From Pseudomonas sp. FP2309 (lineage in GTDB: Bacteria; Pseudomonadota; Gammaproteobacteria; Pseudomonadales; Pseudomonadaceae), in assembly GCF_030687575.1 (NCBI RefSeq), contig NZ_CP117439.1:1302001-1366000 (forward strand): 64,000 nt of DNA, given 5' to 3'. Positions 27,744 through 38,532 of the stretch are shown here, one piece after another. Within the stretch, counting starts at the first letter, position 1, and each line of letters begins with the position of its first letter. The notes below the pieces were generated by a model. It worked only from the letters and a program-made list of their open reading frames with translations, was not told the DNA's origin and made no database searches. A program made the position numbers and the translations under genes.

Positions 27744-28529
27744 TCAATTCGTCATGGACGAACGTGGTTTGACCGGCTGGTTGTCGTTGGAGATGGTCAC
27801 TTCAACGCGGCGGTTCATCGCACGGCCCGACACGCTGCCGTTGTCGGCAACCGGGTATTCCTTGCCGTAGCCGGTGGTCACGATGCGGCGTGGATCGACG
27901 CCCATCTTGATCAGCGCCACTTGTACCGAAGCGGCACGGCGCTCGGACAGGCTCTGGTTGTAGGCGTCGCTGCCGGTGCTGTCGGTGTAGCCTTCAACGA
28001 TTACCTGGCGATCCGGGTTTTCCTGGAGGAACTGCGCCAGTTTGTTGATGTTAACCAGGCCGCTGGATTTCAGGTCGGCCTTGTTAGTGGCAAACAGCAC
28101 ATCACCAAAGGTCACCAGCGTACCGCGATCGGTTTGCTTGGCGTTCAGGCTGTCTTGCAGTTGCTTGATCTGCGCGTCACGGGCGTCCAGCAAGGCACGG
28201 GCACGTTCGTCGCCGGCATTTTTCAGCTTGGCTTCGGATTCGCGCAGCGCGATGGTGTCTTTGGCCACTTCAACGCGCTGGTTGGTCAGGTAGGCCAGTT
28301 GGTCGACCTTCTTCTGGTCTTCCTTGTCGCGGTAGGCTTTGTCAGCCTTGTCCAGCCAGTCTTGCGCGTCCTTGGTTTCCAGGGCCGCTACTTTCGTGGC
28401 GTTAGGGTTCGATTGCAGGGCCGAGAAGTTGGTCCGTGCATTTTCCAGGTTCGCGTTGGGTGGCGTGGAGCAGGCCGCCAGGGCAACGCTCATCGCCAGC
28501 AGGGCAGGGATCATCAATTGTTTACGCAT
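27744..28529 (-). CDS. OmpA-family lipoprotein with DUF4398 region
   Basis: 261-residue outer-membrane-type lipoprotein. Signal with lipobox (LAACS), a helical coiled region (~25-125, DUF4398-like), then an OmpA peptidoglycan-binding domain from ~150 with VEGYTDSTGSDAYNQSLSERRA and the late Arg in AMNRRVEV. It probably tethers the outer membrane to the wall. It is downstream of a second DUF4398 protein on the same strand, 56 bases away, suggesting an operon and partnership. Confidence 0.9.
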   Translation of the reverse strand: MRKQLMIPALLAMSVALAACSTPPNANLENARTNFSALQSNPNATKVAALETKDAQDWLDKADKAYRDKEDQKKVDQLAYLTNQRVEVAKDTIALRESEAKLKNAGDERARALLDARDAQIKQLQDSLNAKQTDRGTLVTFGDVLFATNKADLKSSGLVNINKLAQFLQENPDRQVIVEGYTDSTGSDAYNQSLSERRAASVQVALIKMGVDPRRIVTTGYGKEYPVADNGSVSGRAMNRRVEVTISNDNQPVKPRSSMTN

Positions 28530-28585
28530 AGTCGTGTCGTCCTTTCAATTCGATATCAGGTGCGATGCAGTCAAGGGGCGGCGGC

Positions 28586-29011
28586 TTATTTCTGCTGGAT
28601 AGCAGCCGGGCGCATGCCTTCCTTGCGCAACTCATCAACGGCCTTCTGAGAATCCTTCACCGCCTGCTCAGCCTTGGCGGCCTGGGCCTTGCGCTCTGCA
28701 ACGCGGGCGTCCCACTCGGCTTGTTCGGCCAGGCGACGGGCCTCTTCGTAGTTCTTGTCGTGCATGGCGATTTCAGCTTGCTTGAGCTTGTCCTGCGCCG
28801 ACTTCATTTCCACAGCCGCATACTCGGTGCCGCCGGCGCTCACAGCGCTGTTCACCGCAGACTGCGTGACCGCGTATTGCTCGGTCGGAGGATTGCCGGC
28901 GCAGCCAGCCAGAACGAAGCTGGTGCCGATTGCCAGCGCGGCCAATTTAAGCCCGCGCAAGTGGTTAAACGTGGATTTGGCAGTGCTGGTCTTCATCGTC
29001 TTCAACTCCAT
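28586..29011 (-). CDS. DUF4398 domain lipoprotein
   Basis: 141-residue protein from ATG 29011, supported by AGGAG 7 bases upstream; the longer frame to 29095 is not supported. A lipoprotein signal ends at LAGCAG, and the rest is a long charged helix (about residues 55-135, rich in Ala, Glu, Lys) typical of DUF4398. Another in-frame ATG 15 bases later is possible. Likely periplasmic, outer-membrane-anchored partner of the OmpA protein at 27744-28529. Confidence 0.83.
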   Translation of the reverse strand: MELKTMKTSTAKSTFNHLRGLKLAALAIGTSFVLAGCAGNPPTEQYAVTQSAVNSAVSAGGTEYAAVEMKSAQDKLKQAEIAMHDKNYEEARRLAEQAEWDARVAERKAQAAKAEQAVKDSQKAVDELRKEGMRPAAIQQK

Positions 29012-29282
29012 TGGATAACTCCTGAAAAACTTCAACATCCATCGTAGGTGGTCAGCGGTGGCGGGCCTGGCGGTTAGCGCATGGCACCGATTCAAACGGC
29101 TGTTCCAAGTGATGGCTTACTTGGTGTGACCGGCGGCTTTTTTGAATAGTTCAGCGAAGATGGCTATTTGCCTAAAAAAATAACTGACTGAATGGTCAGC
29201 CTGAAAATTTGGAACTTTTGCTGCGCGCAACGGTACGCCGGACCTTTGGGAGGCTCAGCGTACAGGGGGATTTATGGGGGTA
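29012..29282. other. intergenic region upstream of DUF4398 gene
   Basis: No gene seen. It holds ACTGACTGAATGGTCAG (29183-29199), whose CTGAC/GTCAG arms form an imperfect operator-like palindrome, and an A/T-rich stretch (29173-29182). It probably carries the promoter of the DUF4398-OmpA operon. Confidence 0.35.
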
Positions 29283-29627
29283 TCAGTGCTTGGGTTTGTC
29301 GACGCCGGTCGATAAATCGTGCAGGTAGCGGCGGGACAACGTGAGAAAGCGCGGGGTAGGGCCGACGTCTTCGTACAGCGGGTCGCCCTCTTCATCGGTG
29401 GCGATCACCTGCTGGCCCTTGATATACGGAAAACTGGCTTCCAGCTCTTCAAGGGCAGCCCCGATCAGCTCGCCGAGCAGTTCCTCGGGGTGGCGCTTGG
29501 GGTACATTTCGGCGATGGCCGCCAGCCGTGCGGCCGCTTCGACATCCAGGTGGATGGCGTATTCGGTCTTTGTCAGACGCCCTGTGGCGTTCTCTTCCCA
29601 GTGCTGGGCCAGTTCTCGAATTTTCAT
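29283..29627 (-). CDS. conserved hypothetical protein (annotated in relatives as pilin-assembly associated)
   Basis: 114-residue protein starting MKIRELAQHWEENATGRL; ATG 29627 has GAGG about 5 bases upstream. The sequence has an Arc/MetJ-like N-terminal flavour (KTEYAIHLDVEAAARLAAIAE) and an acidic C-terminal part. I recall homologues in Pseudomonas labelled type 1 pili tip or pilin assembly protein, but nothing in the sequence shows that role. It diverges from ppc. Confidence 0.72.
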   Translation of the reverse strand: MKIRELAQHWEENATGRLTKTEYAIHLDVEAAARLAAIAEMYPKRHPEELLGELIGAALEELEASFPYIKGQQVIATDEEGDPLYEDVGPTPRFLTLSRRYLHDLSTGVDKPKH

Positions 29628-29708
29628 GGCAACCTCAATAGAACCCACGGTAGTGGGCGGTGATGAGTGAGCCGTCGCCTGCGTGGATAAACGCGACGAC
29701 TAACCATG

Positions 29709-29729
29709 AGACTAGCTGCAAGTCACAAG
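29709..29729 (-). repeat. short run of degenerate CTTGTCG-type heptamers
   Basis: On the minus strand the bases read CTTGTGA-CTTGCAG-CTAGTCT, three imperfect 7-base units of the same kind as those at 56936-56970. Upstream of ppc. Confidence 0.35.
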
Positions 29730-29810
29730 GTTTAAAGTCTTGTCATAAAACGCTGTCAGCGGCACTCTGGCAGGCCTGCGCGTCCCGGATTTCTGGCTGG
29801 AGATTGGCTG

Positions 29811-32438
29811 ATGAGTGATATCGATGCACGCTTGCGTGAGGATGTTCACCTGCTGGGTGAACTGCTGGGTAATACGATTCGAGAGCAGTACGGCGATGAT
29901 TTTCTCGACAAGATCGAGCAGATCCGCAAAGGCGCCAAGGCCGACCGCCGCGGCGCCGGCGATGAACTGAGCGCCAGCCTCAACCAGTTGCAGGAAGACG
30001 AACTGCTGCCCGTGGCCCGTGCATTCAACCAGTTCCTCAACCTGGCCAATATCGCCGAACAGTACCAGTTGATTCACCGTCGCGATGAGTCGCAACCGGC
30101 GCCTTTCGAGTCGCGCGTGTTGCCCGAGCTGCTTGCCCGCCTGCAAAGCGAAGGTCACAGCAACGAGTCCCTGGCCCGTCAATTGGGGCGCCTGGAGATT
30201 GAGCTGGTCCTCACCGCTCACCCCACCGAAGTGGCGCGCCGCACGCTGATCCAGAAGTACGACGCCATCGCCGCGCAACTGGCGCTGCAGGATCACCGCG
30301 ACCTCACCACCGCTGAGCGCGAGCAGATCCGCCAACGCCTGCAACGCTTGATCGCTGAAGCCTGGCACACCGAAGAAATCCGTCGCACTCGGCCGACCCC
30401 GGTGGACGAGGCCAAGTGGGGCTTTGCGGTCATCGAGCATTCGCTGTGGCACGCCATTCCCAATTATCTGCGCAAGGCCGACCAGGCCTTGCACGCCGCC
30501 ACCGGCCTGCGTCTGCCGCTTGAGGCGGCGCCAATTCGGTTTGCGTCCTGGATGGGCGGCGACCGCGACGGCAACCCGAATGTCACCGCGCCGGTCACCC
30601 GTGAAGTGCTGCTGCTGGCGCGCTGGATGGCGGCTGACTTGTACCTGCGTGACATCGACCATTTGGCCTCCGAGCTGTCGATGCAAAAGGCCAGCCCGGC
30701 GTTGCAGGGCAAGGTCGGTGACAGTGTCGAACCCTACCGCGCCTTGCTCAAGCAATTGCGCGAACGCCTGCGCGCCACGCGCCAGTGGGCCCATAGCGCG
30801 TTGAGCAGCAGCACGCCCGCGCCGGCCGAGGTGCTGCAGAACAACCGCGACCTGCTGGAGCCGCTGGAGCTGTGTTACCAGTCGCTGCATGAGTGCGGCA
30901 TGGGCGTGATCGCCGACGGCCCGTTGCTCGATTGCCTGCGCCGGGCCGTGACCTTTGGTTTGTTCCTGGTGCGCCTGGATGTGCGCCAGGATTCCAGTCG
31001 TCATTCGGCGGCCATGACCGAAATCACCGATTACCTGGGCCTGGGCCGTTACGAGGACTGGAGCGAAGAGACGCGCATCAGCTTCCTGATCAAGGAACTG
31101 GCCAACCGTCGACCGTTGCTGCCGGGGTACTTCAAGCCGTCGGCAGACACCGCCGAGGTGCTCAACACCTGTAAGGAAGTCGCCGCCGCACCGGCCGCTT
31201 CATTGGGGTCTTACGTCATCTCCATGGCGGGGGCTGCGTCGGACGTGCTCGCGGTGCAACTGTTGCTTAAAGAGTCGGGCGTACAGCGGCCGATGCGGGT
31301 GGTCCCGCTGTTCGAAACTCTCGCCGACTTGGATAACGCCGGTCCTGTGATCGAGCAACTGTTGCTGCTGCCGGGCTACCGCGCGCGGTTGCAGGGCCCG
31401 CAGGAAGTGATGATCGGCTACTCCGACTCGGCCAAGGACGCCGGCACCACGGCGGCTGCCTGGGCGCAATACCGTGCCCAGGAGCGCTTGGTGGATATCT
31501 GCCGTGAGCAACAGGTCGAACTGCTGCTGTTCCATGGTCGCGGCGGCACCGTCGGGCGTGGCGGTGGCCCGGCCCACGCGGCGATTTTGTCGCAGCCGCC
31601 AGGTTCGGTGGCCGGACGGTTCCGCACCACCGAGCAAGGCGAGATGATCCGCTTCAAGTTCGGCCTGCCGGATATTGCCGAACAGAACCTCAACCTCTAC
31701 CTGGCGGCGGTGCTGGAAGCGACGTTGTTGCCTCCGCCGCCACCGCAACCGGCCTGGCGCCACTTGATGGACGAATTGGCCGCCGATGGTGTCAGTGCTT
31801 ACCGCGCGGTGGTGCGGGAAAATCCGCAGTTCGTCGAGTACTTCCGCCAATCGACGCCGGAGCAGGAGTTGGGGCGTTTGCCGTTAGGCAGTCGCCCGGC
31901 CAAGCGCCGGGCTGGGGGGATAGAGAGCCTGAGGGCGATTCCGTGGATCTTCGGCTGGACCCAGACCCGCTTGATGCTGCCAGCCTGGCTGGGTTGGGAA
32001 GCGGCATTGAGCAAGGCTCTGGAGCGTGGCGAAGGCCAGTTGCTGGGGCAGATGCGCGAACAGTGGCCGTTCTTCCGTACCCGTATCGATATGCTGGAAA
32101 TGGTGCTGGCCAAGGCCGACGCCGATATCGCGCGTTTATACGACGAGCGCTTGGTGCAGCCGGACCTGCTTCCATTGGGTGCGCACCTGCGCGACCTATT
32201 GTCGCAGGCCTGTGCTGTGGTGCTTGGCCTGACTGGCCAGTCGCAACTGCTGGCCCATAGCCCTGACACCCTGGAGTTCATTCGACTGCGCAACACCTAC
32301 CTGGACCCGTTGCACCTGTTGCAGGCCGAGTTGCTGGCCCGCTCCCGTCGCCAGGAAGCGACGCAGGACAGCCCTCTGGAACAGGCGCTGCTGGTGTCCG
32401 TGGCCGGTATTGCCGCCGGTTTGCGCAACACCGGCTAA
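29811..32438 (+). CDS. ppc: phosphoenolpyruvate carboxylase
   Basis: Converts phosphoenolpyruvate and bicarbonate to oxaloacetate to refill the TCA cycle. 875 residues, full length. Catalytic markers: [12 protein letters not shown] (active His), [29 protein letters not shown] and [16 protein letters not shown], and [16 protein letters not shown] is 10 bases upstream of ATG 29811. A 160-base interval separates it from the divergent upstream gene. Confidence 0.97.
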   Translation: MSDIDARLREDVHLLGELLGNTIREQYGDDFLDKIEQIRKGAKADRRGAGDELSASLNQLQEDELLPVARAFNQFLNLANIAEQYQLIHRRDESQPAPFESRVLPELLARLQSEGHSNESLARQLGRLEIELVLTAHPTEVARRTLIQKYDAIAAQLALQDHRDLTTAEREQIRQRLQRLIAEAWHTEEIRRTRPTPVDEAKWGFAVIEHSLWHAIPNYLRKADQALHAATGLRLPLEAAPIRFASWMGGDRDGNPNVTAPVTREVLLLARWMAADLYLRDIDHLASELSMQKASPALQGKVGDSVEPYRALLKQLRERLRATRQWAHSALSSSTPAPAEVLQNNRDLLEPLELCYQSLHECGMGVIADGPLLDCLRRAVTFGLFLVRLDVRQDSSRHSAAMTEITDYLGLGRYEDWSEETRISFLIKELANRRPLLPGYFKPSADTAEVLNTCKEVAAAPAASLGSYVISMAGAASDVLAVQLLLKESGVQRPMRVVPLFETLADLDNAGPVIEQLLLLPGYRARLQGPQEVMIGYSDSAKDAGTTAAAWAQYRAQERLVDICREQQVELLLFHGRGGTVGRGGGPAHAAILSQPPGSVAGRFRTTEQGEMIRFKFGLPDIAEQNLNLYLAAVLEATLLPPPPPQPAWRHLMDELAADGVSAYRAVVRENPQFVEYFRQSTPEQELGRLPLGSRPAKRRAGGIESLRAIPWIFGWTQTRLMLPAWLGWEAALSKALERGEGQLLGQMREQWPFFRTRIDMLEMVLAKADADIARLYDERLVQPDLLPLGAHLRDLLSQACAVVLGLTGQSQLLAHSPDTLEFIRLRNTYLDPLHLLQAELLARSRRQEATQDSPLEQALLVSVAGIAAGLRNTG

Positions 32439-32472
32439 GGTTTTTTGCGTGTTCTCAAAGGCTTGCAGATAA

Positions 32473-33381
<909 letters not shown>

Positions 33382-33403
33382 TCCGGCGATCAGCTTCACT
33401 GAC

Positions 33404-33431
33404 AACGGCCCGCTTGCGGGCCGTTGTTGTT
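33404..33431 (+). terminator. terminator after adk
   Basis: Perfect 10-bp stem AACGGCCCGC / GCGGGCCGTT (33404-33413, 33416-33425) followed by GTTGTTT. A TATACT at 33432-33437 just after it may be the -10 of tsaB. Confidence 0.8.
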
Positions 33432-33471
33432 TATACTGGCGCACTTTTTTCCGACTTGGACACCTACACCG

Positions 33472-34158
33472 ATGAGCACCCTGCTGGCCCTGGACACCGC
33501 GACCGAAGCTTGCTCCGTTGCCTTGCTGCACGATGGCAAAGTAACCAGCCACTACGAGGTGATCCCGCGGCTGCACGCACAGAAGCTGTTGCCGATGATC
33601 AAGCAACTGCTGGAAGACGCCGGCACCACGCTGGCGGCCGTCGATGCCATCGCCTTCGGGCGTGGCCCCGGTGCGTTTACCGGTGTGCGTATCGCCATTG
33701 GCGTGGTGCAAGGCCTGGCATTTGCCCTTGAGCGTCCGGTGTTACCGGTGTCCAACCTTGCCGTGCTGGCCCAGCGTGCATTACGTGAACACGGTGCCTC
33801 GCAAGTCGCCGCGGCGATCGACGCGCGGATGGATGAGGTCTATTGGGGCTGCTACCGCGAAACCGCTGGCGAAATGCGCCTGGTGGGAGTTGAAGCGGTG
33901 CAGCCGCCGCAGGCGTCGGTACTGCCTGACGATGCCAGCGGTGAGTGGTTCGGTGCCGGCACCGGCTGGGGCTATGGTGAGCGCATCGGCGTGCAACTGG
34001 TCGGCCAGGACGCCACGCTCTTGCCTCACGCCGAAGACTTGCTGACCTTGGCGCGTTTCGCATTCGAGCGCGGCGAAGCGATTCCTGCTGACCAGGCAGC
34101 GCCGGTTTATTTGCGCGATAAAGTCGCGCAGACCAAAGCAGAGCGCGGGATTATTTGA
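33472..34158 (+). CDS. tsaB: tRNA threonylcarbamoyladenosine biosynthesis protein TsaB
   Basis: 228-residue ASKHA-fold partner of TsaD and TsaE in t6A modification of ANN-decoding tRNAs. N-terminal LLALDTATEACSVALL and the GRGPGAFTGVRIA motif are diagnostic. ATG 33472 gives the family's standard start; the open frame upstream lies over the adk terminator. Confidence 0.94.
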   Translation: MSTLLALDTATEACSVALLHDGKVTSHYEVIPRLHAQKLLPMIKQLLEDAGTTLAAVDAIAFGRGPGAFTGVRIAIGVVQGLAFALERPVLPVSNLAVLAQRALREHGASQVAAAIDARMDEVYWGCYRETAGEMRLVGVEAVQPPQASVLPDDASGEWFGAGTGWGYGERIGVQLVGQDATLLPHAEDLLTLARFAFERGEAIPADQAAPVYLRDKVAQTKAERGII

Positions 34159-34318
34159 CGTCAAAAATGATGGCAATTTGAAGCAAAAGTCGCCAATCGT
34201 CAGAATTTGCCCCCGGTTTCAAACCTTTTTCAAATTATGTGTTCTAGTTATCACCAGAGCATTTGCGCGTTACGGATAGCGCCACTAAAATGCCATTACT
34301 GATAGCGAGTTCGCGCCT

Positions 34319-34609
34319 ATGCGTATTGATGGATTTTCCTCACAGTCGTACCCAATCAAGCGTAAGCCACGCAAGGCGAACGCCACGGTGGACGACTCCG
34401 TCGAGGATTCGCCGGACTTCATCGAAGTCCAGGCCGATGCGCAGCCCACCGCCCAAGCACGTATCAGCGGTGTTCCTGCCCGTCAGCAAGACATGGTCTT
34501 CCCGCGCTCCATGAGCAAAAGCGTTGCCACCGCCCTGGCCAGCTACCTGACCACCGCCGGCTTTGTCGAATGGGATATGGAAGTGCTGGGCCTCGACATC
34601 CACATCTGA
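34319..34609 (+). CDS. small conserved Pseudomonas protein, function unknown
   Basis: 96-residue hydrophilic protein: basic N-terminus (PIKRKPRKAN), acidic centre, and a conserved-looking C-terminus (MSKSVATALASYLTTAGFVEWD). Its stop shares one base with the next gene's ATG (TGATG), so they are coupled. No domain recognised. Confidence 0.72.
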   Translation: MRIDGFSSQSYPIKRKPRKANATVDDSVEDSPDFIEVQADAQPTAQARISGVPARQQDMVFPRSMSKSVATALASYLTTAGFVEWDMEVLGLDIHI

Positions 34610-35469
34610 TGCGTCTGCCTTATTTCATCGGTTGCCCGTCCTGGAGTGAAAACGCCTGGCGCGAGTACCTGTACCCCGCCGACGCCCGTTCCAGCGATTA
34701 CCTCGCACTGTATTCCCAGGTTTTCAACGCCGTTGAAGGCAACACCACGTTTTATGCCCGCCCCTCGGCCGCCACGGTGCAGCGCTGGGCCGAGATCATG
34801 CCCGCTGACTTTCGCTTCACCGCCAAATTTCCCGGTGATATCAGCCATGGTGGCGACTTGCGCGAACAGTTGCCGGCGGCAGAAAGCTTTGTCGGGTTGA
34901 TGAGCCCGCTCGGCGAACGTGTTTCGCCGTTTTGGCTGCAACTGTCGGCGGGTTTTTCACCGCAACGCCTGGCCGAACTGGCCGGGTTTATCGATGGCCT
35001 GGAGCGTCCAATGGCCGTGGAGGTGCGCCACCCGGAATTCTTCGCCAGGGGCGACGCCGAGCGCAGGCTCAATCGCTTGCTGCGCGATCGCGGCGTTGAG
35101 CGGGTCTGCCTAGACCCGCGGGCGCTGTTCAGTTGCACATCCACCTCGGCAGCGGTACTGCATGCTCAATCCAAAAAGCCCAAGGTGCCGCCACGCCCGG
35201 CCGCGCTGACCCTGTTTCCACAAGTGCGTTTTATCGGCCATCCGGAGTTGGAGGCTAACGATCCGTTCCTGATCCCATGGGTGGAAAAAATTGCCGGCTG
35301 GATCGAAGAGGGCCGCACGCCCTACGTGTTCCTGCACACCTCGGATAACCGCCTGGCCGCCCAACTGGCCCTGCGTTTTCATGCGCAGCTGATGAACCGC
35401 CTGCCTGGCCTGCCGGCACTGCCGACCTTGCACCGAGAACCCGAAGTGCAGCAACTGGGGTTACTCTAG
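34609..35469 (+). CDS. DUF72 family protein
   Basis: 286-residue TIM-barrel-like protein of the YecE/DUF72 family. FIGCPSWSENAWREYLYP, YSQVFNAVEGNTTFYARPS and FRFTAKFP are the family's opening motifs; DNRLAAQLALRFHAQL lies near the end. Biochemical role unknown. Start at 34609 overlaps the stop of the preceding small gene. Confidence 0.88.
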   Translation: MRLPYFIGCPSWSENAWREYLYPADARSSDYLALYSQVFNAVEGNTTFYARPSAATVQRWAEIMPADFRFTAKFPGDISHGGDLREQLPAAESFVGLMSPLGERVSPFWLQLSAGFSPQRLAELAGFIDGLERPMAVEVRHPEFFARGDAERRLNRLLRDRGVERVCLDPRALFSCTSTSAAVLHAQSKKPKVPPRPAALTLFPQVRFIGHPELEANDPFLIPWVEKIAGWIEEGRTPYVFLHTSDNRLAAQLALRFHAQLMNRLPGLPALPTLHREPEVQQLGLL

Positions 35470-35496
35470 GGCTCCTTTTCTCGCCAGGAGTCAGTC

Positions 35497-36324
35497 ATGG
35501 ATGCCCAAGCCCTTCGCGCCGAAACCTTCAAGGCCTTGCACGAGCGCGACCGCGCGTTTGTGATGCCTAACCCTTGGGACGCAGGGTCTGCCGTGATGCT
35601 TGCCAGCCTGGGTTTTGAAGCGTTGGCCACCACCAGCGCGGGCTATGCGTTCAGCCTGGGGCGCCCGGACGCGGAAGGGGCGTTGTCCCTGCAAGACACG
35701 TTACTCAATGCCGCCATGATCGCCCAAGCCACCCCGTTGCCGGTGGCAGCCGACCTGGAAAACGGCTTCAGCGACACCCCAGAAGGCTGCGCCCAAACCA
35801 TCCTGGGCGCGGCAGCCAGCGGTATTGTCGGCGGCTCCATCGAAGATGCCACGGGGATCGCCGTTGACCCGATCTACCCGTTCGATCTCTCCGTTCAGCG
35901 TGTCGAAGCCGCCGTGGCTGCGGCCCGCAGCCTGCCATTTGCCTTTACCTTGACCGCCCGAGCGGAAAACCTCCTGCACGGTCGCCTGGATCTGCCCGAC
36001 ACCATCCGCCGTCTGCAGGCGTACGCCGAAGCCGGTGCCGACGTGCTGTATGCGCCAGGCTTGCGCAGTGCCGAGGAGGTGTTGGCGGTGGTCAGGGCAG
36101 TGGCGCCCAAACCAGTGAATGTACTGATGTCCGGCGGTTTGAATTTGACGGTCGCGCAGCTCAGCGAGATGGGCGTGCGGCGCATCAGCCTCGGCTCGGC
36201 TCTGGCCTTGGCCGCTTACGGTGAGTTTTATCGTGCGGCCCAGGAGGTGTATGAGCTCGGCACGTTCACCTTTACTGAGCGCAAAATGCCGTTCAGTCAG
36301 GCCAACCAGTTCTTCAAGGTCTGA
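35497..36324 (+). CDS. isocitrate lyase / PEP mutase superfamily protein
   Basis: 275-residue barrel enzyme of the ICL/PEPM superfamily. It shows MPNPWDAGSAVML, ATTSAGYAFSLG, ADLENGFSD and GGSIEDATG, which form the Mg2+-phosphonate/carboxylate site. It lacks the KKCGH motif of true isocitrate lyase, so a C-C lyase on a small 2-oxo or hydroxy acid is more likely. Precise substrate not assignable. Confidence 0.85.
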   Translation: MDAQALRAETFKALHERDRAFVMPNPWDAGSAVMLASLGFEALATTSAGYAFSLGRPDAEGALSLQDTLLNAAMIAQATPLPVAADLENGFSDTPEGCAQTILGAAASGIVGGSIEDATGIAVDPIYPFDLSVQRVEAAVAAARSLPFAFTLTARAENLLHGRLDLPDTIRRLQAYAEAGADVLYAPGLRSAEEVLAVVRAVAPKPVNVLMSGGLNLTVAQLSEMGVRRISLGSALALAAYGEFYRAAQEVYELGTFTFTERKMPFSQANQFFKV

Positions 36325-36327
36325 ACC

Positions 36328-37026
36328 GTGCGGTTTTTCAAAGTGCTGGGTGTGTTGCTGCTGCTGGGGGGCGCGTGTGCCGTGGGTGTATGGCGGGGCT
36401 GGTTGCCGCTGGCGGATGCGTGGAACCCCTGGGCACCGCTGGACGTGCGCGCCAGCCCCAACCTGCTGACCCGCTACAAGCTGGGGCGCCTGCAGGATGA
36501 CCCGGCGTTGTGCGATAAGGTGCTGCAAACCTCAGGGCTGCGCGTGAGCCATCAGGCGGATACAGCCGTCGACGCGGCGTGCCCGCTGCGCAACACCTTG
36601 CGGGTGCAAGGGGCACAGGTGGGCTTAAGCAGCAGCTTTCTCGCCAGTTGCCCGCTGGCCGTGGCGTTTGCCCTGTTCGAGCGTCACAGCCTGCAGCCGG
36701 CCGCCCAGGCGGTGTTTGGCCAAGCGGTGACACGGGTCGATCACTTGGGCAGCTTTGCCTGCCGAAATATGTATAACCGTGCTGAAGGGCGACTCAGCCA
36801 GCATGCCTCGGCCAATGCCCTGGATATCGCCGGCTTTCGTCTGGCGGACGGGCGCACCATCAGCGTGCTCAAGGATTGGCCGGGGCAGGGCGACAGCGCG
36901 CGGTTCCTGCGGCAGGTGCGTGACAGCGCCTGCGATGATTTCAACGTGGTGTTGAGCCCGGACTACAACGCCGCGCACCGCAACCACTTCCATTTGGACA
37001 TGGGCCGATGGTGGGTGTGTCGCTGA
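36328..37026 (+). CDS. extensin-like C-terminal domain protein
   Basis: 232-residue exported protein. GTG start at 36328, three bases after the previous gene; hydrophobic N-terminus (residues ~5-22) as signal anchor. The C-terminal domain has SQHASANALDIAGFRLADG and a final HRNHFHLDMG, the His/Asp pattern of extensin-like/peptidase M15-type (VanY-like) zinc sites. It probably acts on the cell wall, but activity is inferred. Confidence 0.84.
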   Translation: MRFFKVLGVLLLLGGACAVGVWRGWLPLADAWNPWAPLDVRASPNLLTRYKLGRLQDDPALCDKVLQTSGLRVSHQADTAVDAACPLRNTLRVQGAQVGLSSSFLASCPLAVAFALFERHSLQPAAQAVFGQAVTRVDHLGSFACRNMYNRAEGRLSQHASANALDIAGFRLADGRTISVLKDWPGQGDSARFLRQVRDSACDDFNVVLSPDYNAAHRNHFHLDMGRWWVCR

Positions 37027-37029
37027 GGG

Positions 37030-37650
37030 TCAGGCGGCCAGGCGCAGGTTTTGCGTGATCAGTGGGCGTGCCCAGTGATAGTCGAAGTCCAGGGCCTTTT
37101 GTTGGGCCAGCAGCGCTTCAGTCGGGTAAGGCGTGGCAGGCGGTGGCAGCAGGTCCAGTTCGAACTCGGCAATCGGCAGGTGCAGCGCACGCGGTTGCGG
37201 TGCCGGGCCCGGCTCTGGCAGCGGCTGGCCGGCGGTCAGCACGATAGGACGTACCCAACCGCTTTCGAAGTTTTGCTGGCGTTGCTGGGCGACGATCTCT
37301 TCGTCCGGGAACGGCGTGGCGGCCGGTGGCAGCAACTCGGTTTCGAATTCGGCGATGGGCAGGAACAGCGGCTCGGGTGGGGCGATTTCTGTATCTTTCA
37401 CGTCGCACTCACGCTGGGTGAGGATCTGCGACAGCAGGTCGGCACCAGCGCCTGGTTCTACCGCCGGGTCCATCGGTGCCGACGCCTGGGTGGCCAGCGC
37501 GTGCGGCGCATCGCCGAGCTGCTCGGCCAGAGCCCGTGCGAAGAAGTCCTGCCACACATGGCTCACCCCGGCCAGCGCTTGGGTATTGCGCAGGCCGTAG
37601 TGGTTGTGGGTCGGCAGTACACCGATGGTTAGGGGGAGAATGTCTGACAT
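37030..37650 (-). CDS. hypothetical protein with two internal 44-residue repeats
   Basis: 206-residue soluble protein without signal peptide (ATG 37650; the longer frame enters the divergent rsmJ gene). Residues 95-138 and 156-199 align without gaps, offset 61, with 24 of 44 identities; each has the core LPIAEFE-x2-LLPP-x-ATP...AQQ...W-x-RP. The N-terminal third (residues 1-45) has a different composition and is not repeated. I do not recognise the family. It sits next to rsmJ, as a hypothetical gene does in P. aeruginosa. Confidence 0.7.
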   Translation of the reverse strand: MSDILPLTIGVLPTHNHYGLRNTQALAGVSHVWQDFFARALAEQLGDAPHALATQASAPMDPAVEPGAGADLLSQILTQRECDVKDTEIAPPEPLFLPIAEFETELLPPAATPFPDEEIVAQQRQQNFESGWVRPIVLTAGQPLPEPGPAPQPRALHLPIAEFELDLLPPPATPYPTEALLAQQKALDFDYHWARPLITQNLRLAA

Positions 37651-37746
37651 TTTTTTCGGTCGACGCTCAGCTCTGGCAAAATACCTGACTGTTGTTTTTA
37701 TCGGCCGTGGTTTGCCGATCCTTAATATTTTTGAGCGTAGCGATTG

Positions 37747-38529
37747 ATGAGCGAACATCCAGCGGCCAGCCGCATCCAGGTCGAGGCCATGGCCGAAGGT
37801 TTCAAGGCGCGCGCCGAGCATTGGGCGCAGCTGCTCGGTTTACCGTTGCAGTGCGCGGAGGCGGAGTTTTCCCTGCAGGTGGGTGAGCACGGTCTGCAAC
37901 TGCAACAGCTCGGGCCTGACGCGCCGGGGCCGGTGCGCGTGGACTTCGTTGAAGGTGGCGCGGCGCATCGCCGTCTGTACGGTGGCGGCAGTGGGCAGAT
38001 GATCGCCAAGGCCGTGGGCATCGCCCAAGGCGTGCGTCCACGGGTGCTGGACGCCACGGCAGGCCTGGGCAAGGACGCGTTCGTGCTCGCCAGCCTGGGC
38101 TGCGAAATGAGCCTGATCGAACGCCAGCCGCTGATCGGCGCCTTGCTCGAAGACGGCCTGGCCCGTGGTGCGGATGATTTTGAAGTGGCGCCGATCGTCG
38201 CGCGCATGAAACTGCTCAAGGGTAATTCCATCGACGTGATGCTCAATTGGGAAGGCGAGCCGCCCCAGGTGATCTACCTCGACCCGATGTTTCCTCACCG
38301 TGAGAAAACCGCGCTGGTGAAGAAGGAAATGCGCCTGTTCCGACCCTTGGTCGGCGATGACCCGGACGCACCGGCTTTGCTGGCCGCGGCCCTGGCACTG
38401 GCCAGCCACCGTGTGGTGGTCAAGCGCCCGCGCAAGGCGCCGTGCATCGAAGGGCCCAAGCCCAGCCATGCGCTGGATGGTAAATCCAGCCGCTATGACA
38501 TCTATCCCAAGAAAGCGCTCAAACCTTGA
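37747..38529 (+). CDS. rsmJ: 16S rRNA (guanine-1516-N2)-methyltransferase RsmJ
   Basis: 260-residue SAM-dependent rRNA methyltransferase. Motif I is [19 protein letters not shown] and the catalytic-type motif IV is [10 protein letters not shown]; both are diagnostic for RsmJ (YhiQ). ATG 37747 is preferred to the adjacent TTG 37744. It diverges from the repeat protein gene, with overlapping upstream regions. Confidence 0.92.
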   Translation: MSEHPAASRIQVEAMAEGFKARAEHWAQLLGLPLQCAEAEFSLQVGEHGLQLQQLGPDAPGPVRVDFVEGGAAHRRLYGGGSGQMIAKAVGIAQGVRPRVLDATAGLGKDAFVLASLGCEMSLIERQPLIGALLEDGLARGADDFEVAPIVARMKLLKGNSIDVMLNWEGEPPQVIYLDPMFPHREKTALVKKEMRLFRPLVGDDPDAPALLAAALALASHRVVVKRPRKAPCIEGPKPSHALDGKSSRYDIYPKKALKP

Positions 38530-38532
38530 GGT

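Noticed and set aside
37651..37821. N-terminal extension of the internal-repeat protein
   Set aside because: It would overlap the rsmJ coding region and lacks a ribosome-binding site; MSDIL at 37650 is the natural start.
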